From contig JACTVC010000018.1 of the NCBI GenBank assembly GCA_018417955.1, forward strand, positions 310,001-374,000: a DNA stretch of 64,000 nucleotides. Reading direction: 5' to 3'. The notes under the pieces were generated by a model that was not told the DNA's origin, did not search any database, and was given only the letters and a program-made list of their open reading frames with translations. This stretch comes from Laccaria trichodermophora (Eukaryota > Basidiomycota > Agaricomycetes > Agaricales > Hydnangiaceae). Of this stretch, positions 55,387-64,000 are shown one piece after another (position 1 is the stretch's first letter; the number at the start of each line of letters is the position of its first letter). The position numbers and the translations under genes are program-made.

Positions 55387-57061
55387 ATGCGCGTTTCCAC
55401 CAACTTCGTCTTGCTCGCCATCTTGGCCTACAAAAGCAGCAACGTCTTGGCTCTCCCCGTCGTGAGTTTATCCCCCGTTTTTGTGAAAGGTGGATAATAA
55501 CCGTTTATCCATCTAGGATTCATTCGAGGCTGCCCTCGCTGCCCGTGATTTGGAAGAAGTCGAGGCTCGCGGCATCGGTTCACTCCTCGCCAAAGGTGCC
55601 GCTGCCGTCGCCAAGAAGGAGGCACCCAAACTGGAGAAAAAGGTCGTATCCAGCGTTGCAAAGAAGGAGGCACCCAAACTCGAGAAGAAGGTCGCCTTGG
55701 ACGCAGGAAAGAAGGTTCTATCCAAAGTCACCTCCTCTTCATCCTCCTCTTCCTCTTCACGCAAACCCAAGAACCTCCGCATCGACGTCCCTGGCTCGAA
55801 ATCTTCTGCCCCCAAGCGCGGAGGTGGTGTGAGCCCTGGCGGTCTTAAGTCTGGTCTCAGCACCGGTGGCAAGTCTGCTCTTAGGACTAGTGGCCTCAGG
55901 TCCGGTTTGAGCACCGGCGGCCTCAAGTCTGGTCTCAGCACCGGTGGCAAGTCTGCTCTTAGGACCAGCGGCCTCAGGTCCGGTTTGAGCACCGGCGGCC
56001 TCAAGTCTGGTCTAAAGACTGGCGGCCTTAGGTCTGGTCTGAGCACCGGCGGCCTCAAGTCTGGTCTTAAGACTGGCGGCCTCAAGTCTGGTCTCAAGAG
56101 CGGAGGTCTCAAGTCTAGTGGTCTGAAGTCTGGCGGTCTCAAATCTGGCTTGAAGTCAGGTGCCAAATCTGGCCTCAAGTCTGAGCGCAAATCGACCAAT
56201 ACCAAAACCAGCGAGAGTTCCCGGCTCCGAGGGCAGCTCGCTGGTGAGCGCAAGACAGAGAAGGGTCTGCGTGGCGCTCTCGCCAAAGAGAAGGGTGTCG
56301 AAGCTGCTCTCCGCAAAGAGCTTGCTGCCGCGCGCAAGGGAGCCAGCGGTAGCCGTAGCAAGAGCCCTTCCGCTCTCGGCACCCCCAAGTTCCGCACTCC
56401 GAAGAGCTCTTCTTCTCTTCGCACCCCAAAGACCTCTTCGGCTCTCCGCACCCCCAAGAGCTCGTCGCTCCGCACCCCCAAAAGCTCTTCGTCTCTCCGC
56501 ACCCCCAAGGGCTCGTCTCTTAGCTCTTCATCTCTCCGCACATCGTCGAAGATCCCTGTTCGCACTTCTTTGAAGACCCCTACCTCTGCTCGTACCCCCA
56601 AGACCCCCACCTCTGGTCTTCGCACACCCAAGACCCCCAACTCTGCCAGCCGCACCAAGACCAGGCCCAGCGCTGAGTCTGGTTTCCGTTCGGCGCTCGC
56701 CAAGGAACGCACGGCGGGTGCAGGTCTTCGCAAGGAGTTGGCTGCTGAGCGCAAGGCTGAGGCAGGTTTCCGTAAAGAGTTGGCTGCTGAGCGCAAGGCC
56801 GAGGCAGGTTTCCGTAAAGAGTTAGCTGCTGAGCGCAAGCAGGAGGCTGCTCTTCGCAAGGAGCTCGCTGCTGCTCGAGGTGCTGGATCACGCCTTGGCA
56901 GACAAGGATCCCGGGCTGGACGCGAGGGATTCCGCAGTGGACGAGAGAACTTTCGAGGTGGACGTGAAGGAGGCAGACGTGAGGGCTTCCGAGCTGCACG
57001 GGAAGGTTTCCGGGCTGCAGACAGCTTCAACTCTCGGCCCCAGCAAACCAACGACGAGTAA
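55387..57061 (+). CDS. Basic secreted repeat protein (539 aa)
   Basis: Exon 1 (55387-55461) encodes the signal peptide MRVSTNFVLLAILAYKSSNV-LALPV. The intron ends at 55516 and exon 2 runs to TAA at 57059-57061. The mature part starts EAALAARDLEEVEARGIGSL, echoing the EELEARES motif of the three nearby secreted repeat proteins. Then follow KKEAPKLEKKV twice; Gly/Ser repeats (SGLSTGGLK, SGLKTGGL); RTPKSSS-type repeats; FRKELAAERKAEAG repeats; and an RG-rich end (REGFRSGREN, GGREGGRR). The protein is very rich in Lys and Arg and should bind polyanions or the cell wall. No known domain is seen. The long open frame on the opposite strand is a by-product of the repeats. Confidence 0.75.
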
Positions 57062-57544
57062 ATAACATGATCGACTATCTGTAGGATACGCGAGACCGCT
57101 TGTATGATATAGTATTAGGGGAAAATCGTAATGGTTTCTTGATGTGAATTCTGCGTGATCGCTGAGATAGTTTTGGTTCTACCAGCGAGTCCAACCTTCG
57201 ATAGCTTCCCCTCGATGTCCTTCCCGACCTTGAACTTGACATGCAGGAAAAGGTTTTGGAATCAATTATAGCTGAGCCTCAGGTATTTCAGCCTCTAGAA
57301 GGTGGCATCTGGCGCAAGAGGCTGGAAAACCAATTCATAATCACAGACCAACGAGCATACTTACATCCCTTATGCCTTGATAATTTTATATACGTAGCTA
57401 AAAGTTTGATGAAATGCATTATGCTGGATCGTAAAATGTTTTATTTCTTCGTACTAATAGATGTTATCCTTCATCCGACGTTATTGTAGAAGGCGCTCTG
57501 AGTACAACTCCCAGCAGAGCGAACAGCTACTTCAACGCAGAGGC
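57062..57544. other. 3' flank, no gene seen
   Basis: A frame at 57241-57489 (MQEKVLESIIAEP) has no motif and unusual AT content. I do not call it a gene. Confidence 0.35.
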
Positions 57545-59390
57545 TCCGGGTATATTCACATCCCCACCACCGTCAGAAGCCTCCACAACACCCGCAGACC
57601 TCTACACCACCCAGACTGACTGGAGGCCAAGCAGCAGCAGCCTTGGTCCAAAAACCCACCAAGCCACCCGCATTCTACAACATCCCCCCAGGCGACGAAC
57701 AGGTCAAAGCTCCGAGACCATACTTGAGGAACGACAGGAGTTGTCCACTCCCAGCGGAATGCCCGGTGCATCCTCCTCGAAATCACATCAACGATAGGTC
57801 TCTCGACCCTTTACTAGGAGGGTTTGCTGCTTGCCCCCCTCACCATTCTTCGTGATGACGAGGGGTGCTAGAACATACTGGAACGCGAAGCCCAGGAGCA
57901 GGATTGAGATTGTTGTGATGCCGAGAGTTGCATGTTGGAAACTCGTTGTAGTAGTCATTTCTCGCCGAACACCACACCCTGCGTCGTAGGTTGTGACTTC
58001 TAGGGGGGCTGAGGTCAGTGACGGAGAAGGGTCCTTTAATGGGGAGGGGACGTATACATTGGCGTAGCAGTTGGCGTCGTGACTATGGAGCTCAGCCAGC
58101 TCCTAGCGCGAGAAAGGCTGGCGGTGGTATATACTCTTGAGCTTTTCATGTGGTGGTCGATTCTTAGATCAGAGGGTGTGTAGAGAACGCGTCGACATTC
58201 TTGCGTGTGTGCGTCCTGAACTAAGTAAGGTACATAACTTCAAGAATCAGAACTGACAAGGGCTGGAGGAGAGGTGATCGTGGAGGGGGTCAACAATACA
58301 GCGATCAAGAGACAAAAACAACCGTCGGATTGCGCTCGTAGGGCATCGCAGGGAAGGTAGCAGGGTGAGTGGGAAGAGAGATGGGTTGGCATGGATTGTG
58401 GTAGGAAAGACTTTGCAGGACGGTCTGCTGAGCTTGAGAGATTGATATCCATTCGTGGGGACATAGATGTCCACGGAACCTTGGAGATCATCCTCTTCCA
58501 ACTCCCGACAGTACCCAAACCAAGAAAAACCCTGAAGATCGCCACACCGCTTCGTTCACGTTCCTCAGGATTTATGGTGTCTGTCTTCAAAGCCACGCCC
58601 TGCAGATACACCTCGAAATCTTCCTCATACAGAGAGAGGGGAACAACGAAGACTGGTTGTCTTGAACACATTCTACCACAGTGGGGCCTACATATGCGGC
58701 AGTGTATGAGGGACAAATGAATGCGAAGAGGGGAAGGTTGAGAAGAGGGAGAAGAGATGGCGTGGGGAAGAGGAGAAAGTCATGAGGTTGAGCTGAAGGG
58801 GGTGAGCCTACGAATGGATAGTGCTGGGTAACTTTCTTCTCTTCGTGTGCTTGTCTTTGCAGAACGAATGGGTGAGTGGCAAAGGAGCAAGTTCTTGAAG
58901 TAGGTGGAGAGTCGTCATTGATCAGGGACGTCAACGAGAAGCCATTGGGGGTTTGGAGTCATAGCTGGGGGGATGAAGAGCTGGCTGAGGTTGTGGAGCG
59001 AGATGGGTGTGGAGGGTAGTCCTGGCCGATTTCTGATTTAGACTGCGCAGCTGAATCTACCATGACTGCTACCTAAAAGATTGTCAGCCGCGGCTTCGGA
59101 GTCCAGGTCTACACTTCGCACCTGCATTTCCAAAAACTCTTGAGAGAGATGTTCGCAGCTGTACGAATTCGTGCAGGTAATCCAACTAAACTGTAAACTA
59201 AGTACACATCACATTAGGTGCATACAGAGCCAGCATGCAAAAAAGTCGAGCCCATCTACCGAAAAGGGTGAACGTTTGGACCGCCATCTCTGGACAAGAA
59301 AAACGAAGAAGAGGAGGAAGCAAGGAGGTCGGAGGAAAAGCCTAGGCAAGTTCTTATGTAATTAAGGACTGTAAAAAGAAACCAAAACAT
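57545..59390 (-). repeat. Decayed repeat block, copy B (inverted copy of 26840-28165 plus 29655-29965)
   Basis: Matches copy A over most of its length in inverse orientation and is contiguous where copy A carries 1.5 kb extra. It ends beside a run of C (59402-59412). One minus-strand frame from ATG 57958 reads MTTTTSFQHATLGITT, a hydrophobic anchor and LVITKNG, resembling the N-terminal membrane anchor of a fungal microsomal enzyme such as a P450, but it stops after about 56 codons. The block looks like a duplicated gene region now dead in both places. Confidence 0.7.
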
Positions 59391-59394
59391 GCAT

Positions 59395-60032
59395 GTTGAT
59401 ACCCCCCCCCCCTGACCTCGAGATCCTATCACTCCTCCATGTTCTTGCTAGAGGCCACAAAAAGGGTGTTCATATAGTTGAAGCAAGTGCAACTTGTGGT
59501 GGGGTGATCAGTCATTGTGCACCAGCAGTTGACAGTTGTTGAAGTTGTTGATGTACCCATTGTCTATGAGGGGTCATCCTGCAAAGGGGTTGAAGTTGGG
59601 GTACTTTTTAGTGGCTGATATGGAGTGTAACAATACACCTATATAAATGTGAATTTTAGTGTTTTCTCCTATAAAACCTACTATAGTAAAATACAATTGC
59701 TTTGATCATAAGGATCATTAGACACAGCCCAGTCTAGTCGATTAAAGTCTACATCCAAGAAATGTGCATGCCTCAGACAGTAGGAATTGCAGTTGGTTTG
59801 TGAATCAGATCACTTCAATATACTCAGAGTCTAATAAAAGGCTACACTACCATGAAATAGTACACTACAGTGTGTTCTAGAGTAAAGACATCTAACACAT
59901 GAGTGTAGAAACTCGATGCATACCTCATGTGAGAAGTCATTTGGTCACATGCTATGAAGCTTGATCTGAAAAGTCAGGTGTTGCAACACATCATGCACAT
60001 CACACACAACAATGCATCACAAATCATGGCAT
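59395..60032. other. Spacer before the Copia LTR, no gene seen
   Basis: AT-rich sequence starting with a C homopolymer (59402-59412). It may include flanking transposon debris. Confidence 0.4.
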
Positions 60033-60245
60033 TGTTGAATAGCTGAGGTGGACCAGCAACTCCGGTACACCAATGCTGTGCGCGCTTTGCACACACACTT
60101 GTCTTATGAAGCACATTCACATTGTATGTAGTAATTTGTAGTACATTCTAGTTACATATGTTTGTAGTATATAAGGGGGACTGAGAGTCCCCGAATTCAT
60201 TACCTTCTCACTTAACCACTACCCCTCATACTTGCTGCTCCAACA
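60033..60245 (+). repeat. Putative 5' LTR of the Copia element
   Basis: Starts TGTTGAATAG and ends CTGCTCCAACA, giving TGTTG/CAACA inverted tips. It contains a TATA-like GTATATAAGG at 60166-60175. GGTTATGGGCCCTGAGCC follows at once and would serve as primer binding site. The borders are inferred from one copy only. Confidence 0.6.
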
Positions 60246-60334
60246 GGTTATGGGCCCTGAGCCCTAAACATTATACAAACTACACATCTTACTTCACTCT
60301 CATCAGCCTTTATTTTATCGATTACATAACAGCA

Positions 60335-60835
60335 ATGGAGACCACAGGATCATCGAATGTTTACTGAATTGAGCTGCTTAAAGGTGCAGACAATTACGTG
60401 GTATGGAAAATCAAGATGATAGACATCTTGACAGATCAAGGTCTATGGGAATATGTTGATCCCAGAATGGCACCATCAGATGCCAACCAGAAACCAGCAT
60501 GGGATAAGAAGGACAGGACAGCTTTATCGACAATAAGATTACAAGTAGCAGATAAACTACTGGTTTACATAGCTAGCTCAAAATCGTTGAAAGAAGCTTG
60601 GGATACATTGAAGAGCTTATTGGAAGCTCAAGGGCCATTAGGAATTGTCCTTGCCTGCTGGAAGCTATTTCGGGCCAAGTGTGATGATGGCACTGGCATT
60701 GAAGATCACATCAGGACCCTGAGAGTCTATCAGGAAGAATTGCAAAATCTCAGACAGAAAATAGAGGACTCAGAATTCTCTATTATTCTACTTACATCAT
60801 TGATTTCGCTTTTGCAGGAATTGATGGCACACCCG
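60335..60835 (+). pseudogene. Copia gag, truncated
   Basis: METTGSSNVY is followed by TGA (60365-60367) and then IELLKGADNYVVWKIKM, QGLWEYVDP and KEAWDTLKSLLEAQGPLG, the usual Copia gag fold. The C-terminal part with the CCHC zinc knuckle, expected before the protease, is missing: the sequence passes from SIILLTSL within about 25 codons to the protease region. A deletion is likely. Confidence 0.75.
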
Positions 60836-63800
60836 AAATGGCATTTGCTTCGCTTACAGCTAACTCATGGTTAGCAGACTCAGTGTGTACTTCCCATATC
60901 TCAATGGAAAGGAGTTATTTTAGTGAATATACTCTGACATCAAACCATTTTGTTAAGGGACTAGGAAATCAACCAGTAGAAGGGATGGGAACAATAAGGC
61001 TAATCTCTAAGTTAATGGGAAAGCCTATCCTATCACTCTCAAAAATGTGCTATATGTCCCGAAAGCACTGCACAATCTCATTTCACTTGGGCGCGTTACA
61101 AGCACCAACATACAAGTTCTATTTACAGACAAGGACATGAGATTCAGGGTGCCAAATCAAACAATTATGGCAAAAGGTATCAAGATCTCAAATCTGTACC
61201 TTATGGATGTCAAGGTCTCAACCAAACAAGACCATGCTTACTCAACAAAAGTAAACACACACACATGGGATGAATGGCATAGAATTATGGGACATTTGAA
61301 CATGGCTTCGATTAAACAATTGAAGTCAAAGGGAATGGTTACTGGTATGGAAGTTGATGAAAGTGTTCCAGCAACAGAACAATGTCCAGCATGCATTCTT
61401 GCAAAACAGCACATCACGCTGTATCCACAAGAATCAAAAACAGAAATTGCCGAGATTGGCGATTTAACAGTATCTGACATCTGGGGACCTGCACAGACTA
61501 CCGGAATAGCAGGAGAAAAGTATTTTATCACATTCACTGATGGGAAATCCCGCCGATCAATGCGCTATTTCCTTAAGAAGAAATCGGAGGCGTTACCTAA
61601 GTTTAAACAGTACAAGGCATTTGTGGAAACACAAACAGGCTGGAAACTTAAGAAACTTAGAGTTGATGGTGGAGGGGAATATATTGGAGATGAATTTAGG
61701 GAATATCTATTAGACAATGGGATATTCCTCGAGGTCACAGCAGCATACTCATCCTCACAAAATGGAATTGCAGAATGCGGCAACCGCACTGTGGTGTTGG
61801 AGGCACATGCTATGTTACATTCACAAGATCCACATCTCACTTACTATCTTTGGCCAGAAGTGGTCAAATATGCTACTTATCTTGGCAATCATTCTCCCAC
61901 ACGTGCCTTAAGGGATGATAAAACCCCTGACGAAGCATTCTGGAACAAAAAACCTAATATTGCACATTTGCAAGAATTCGGTTGCAAATGCTGGGTTTTA
62001 CAACAAGACAAGAAAAATAGAAAACTTGACCCTAGATCACGCCCATTCATTTTTGTTGGCATTGATGACAGCACCAAAGGTTACTGTTATTGGAACAGCA
62101 ACCAAATTTTAACTTCGCACAATGTTGTCTTCTCAAAAGACAACACAGAAATACATGAATATGATGACGTGGAAGTCCCAATCAATCGTCCTATGGAGAT
62201 TGAGGGGGAGAATAGTCAATCGGACAATCTCCCATCAGACAATAAAATTCCTGATGAGAACATCAGTACTAATAATAGTACAATCACTGAAACTCTGAAG
62301 CCATCAAAGATTCCACTCCCAACATGAGAAAAGTCTACACGCGTTGCAGAAAAATCACCATTCCATTACAGATTTTTAAATAATCCTGCAGCAAGAGGAC
62401 CTCAGGAATGGCAGCATTAGGTACCAGTTCTCACAGAAGAGGAACCTAATTTTTTGCAAGACATGGAGACAACTTGTGATTATGCCATGCTTACAGAAAA
62501 AGTGCTGAAAATGGATGATGATCCAAAAGATGTTGAAGAAGCCAGATCCTGTCCAGATTGGCCTGAATGGAAAAAGGCAATGGATGCAGAAATCCATCAA
62601 TTGGAAAATCTAGGGACATACATCAAAGTTAAGATCCCTAAAGATAGAGTGGCTATCAACTGTAAATGGGTATTCCACCTAAAATGTGATGCAGAAGGCA
62701 AAATCGTATGGCACAAAGCAAGATTAGTTGCCAAAGGTTTTTCACAGATCCCTGGAATTGATTTCTTTGAGACTTTTGTGCCAGTGATGTGCCTTGATAC
62801 TTTACAGCTATTATTAGCTATTGCCACCACTTATGGATTAGTCACCCACGTTGTTGACATTGTGGGAGCCTACCTAAATGGTGAACTCAAAGAACAAATA
62901 TACATGAGGCAAATCCCTGGATATGAGGATGGCACAGACTCAGTATTATTATTACAGAGAACACTCTATGGACTATGACAGTCCAGACATGTGTGGAATG
63001 AAAAATTAAACAAAACTTTCATTCAACTCGGTTTTACATGGCTATTCTCAGATCAATGTGTCTATATTAGGCACATTAGGAACAATGTTGTCATCATTGG
63101 AGTTCACGTTGATGACATGATAATTTTAGCTTCTGACGACAAAGCCATGGTAGAATTCAAGAAGGAATTCAGCCAAAAATTTGACATCTCAGACCTTGGA
63201 GAACTTAAACAAATTGTAGGATTTGAAGTTCAAAGAGATCTGAAGAAGGGCACAATACATCTAACCCAAACACAATATGTGGGAAAGATCTTGGACAGAT
63301 TTGGAATGACCAAATCAACACCTGTCAAAATGCCTCTGGACCCTAACATCAAATTAACTAAAAGTTCTGAAGGGGAGCATCACGAAATTCCGCAATATGC
63401 AGCAGCAATTGGCTCACTAATGTATGCGGCAATTGGCACACGACCTGACATTGCATATGCTGTACAACATCTAAGTCAATTTACAAGCAATCCAAGCCCT
63501 GCACACTGGAGTGCAATCAAATGTGTATTCAGATACTTAAACAGAACACTCAACTATGGAATAACCTATGGTGGTGGGAACTCTATTCCAATTTTAGAAG
63601 GGTATTCAGATGCAGATTGGGGAAATGATAATCTTGATCGCAAATCTGTATCGGGATATATTTTCTTATTCAGAAACACGCCCATATCATGGGCATCATG
63701 CAAACAGTGCACTGTCGCAGTATCTACAATGGAAGCAGAATATATGGCTGCAAGTCTAGCAACCTGTGAAGCAATATGGCTTCACACTTTATTGACAGAA

Positions 63801-64000
63801 ATTGGTTTATTACAGAATAAACCTACACTACTGAACATTGACAATCAATCTGCAATTGATTTCTCAAAGAATCAAGGATCACATTCAAAATCAAAGCATA
63901 TTGATATTCAACATCATTTCATATGTGAACGGCTTGGCGACAACTCTATCATAATAGAACACTGTGCATCAGAAGACAATTTAGCTGATGTATTTACTAA
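60836..64000 (+). pseudogene. Copia pol: protease, integrase, reverse transcriptase, RNase H (partial at window edge)
   Basis: The protease motif reads WLADSVCTSHIS, with Val where DSG is expected. A frame change near 61040 leads to LYVPKALHNLISLGRV. Integrase has HRIMGHLN with CPACILAK (HHCC) and candidate D, D, E in VSDIWGP, VDGGGEY and QNGIAECGNR. TGA at 62325 and TAG at 62418 break the linker. Reverse transcriptase has CKWVFHLK, ARLVAKGFSQ, VVDIVGAYLNG and HVDDMII, with TGA at 62976 after TLYGL. RNase H has GYSDADWG, TMEAEYMA and IDNQSAI, and the sequence runs off at LADVFTK. Confidence 0.85.

Larger units (their letters stand above)
60033..64000 (+). mobile_element. Degenerate Ty1/Copia LTR retrotransposon (3' end outside the window)
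   Basis: Order: LTR, gag, protease, integrase, reverse transcriptase, RNase H, which is the Copia order. Several nonsense codons and at least two frame changes show that it is inactive. The right LTR is not in the window, so age cannot be judged from LTR divergence. Confidence 0.85.

Noticed and set aside
55513..57051. 512-codon open frame on the minus strand, Pro/Arg/Leu-rich
   Set aside because: It lies antisense to the secreted basic repeat protein and is open because the repeats avoid its stop codons. It has no start context, intron or motif, and the plus-strand gene has a signal peptide and a proper intron.

Overview
The window reads as a chromosome segment of a filamentous basidiomycete, most likely a mushroom-forming Agaricomycete. 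Genes are split by many short GT-AG introns. Several families are typical of that group: a DUF6593 protein, an AA14-type lytic polysaccharide monooxygenase, a plastocyanin-like secreted protein, F-box/LRR proteins, and an NB-ARC protein with kinesin-light-chain-type TPRs. The window also mixes DIRS, Copia and several DNA-transposon relics. All identifications come from reading the sequence and from remembered family motifs; no search was run.

Positions 1-15500 are almost entirely mobile DNA. A 5.8 kb DNA transposon (2206-7980) has imperfect inverted ends and an 8-bp target duplication, and sits inside a small tandem array. It encodes one long intron-containing transposase in which a 3'-5' exonuclease domain lies between candidate catalytic residues; three in-frame TGA codons have inactivated it. 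Next comes a DIRS-type tyrosine-recombinase retrotransposon on the minus strand (about 8461-15480). Its gag gene is broken by a 2.0 kb TIR element (13036-15039) that carries an almost perfect 684-bp inverted repeat.

Positions 15500-31700 mix host genes and insertions: a cupredoxin-like GPI-type protein (16395-17432), a minus-strand frame apparently cut by a 1.94 kb CACTG-ended element (18362-20298), a mitochondrial GTP/GDP carrier (20757-22056), an NB-ARC/TPR STAND protein (23858-26645), a decayed repeat block that recurs inverted at 57.5-59.4 kb, and a BAR-domain protein (30412-31665).

Positions 32000-42000 hold phosphoinositide-specific phospholipase C, an AA14-type copper oxidase and a frameshifted F-box gene.

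Positions 42700-57100 are the most unusual host region. Three paralogous secreted proteins (42954, 44252 and 50774) are built from a charged nine-residue repeat and KKKAAEA-type segments, and share a conserved core promoter and leader. A fourth secreted repeat protein (55387-57061) is strongly basic. Between them lie an intact F-box gene, a probably decayed gene and a DUF6593 gene.

Positions 57500-64000 hold the second copy of the repeat block and a degenerate Ty1/Copia retrotransposon running off the right edge.
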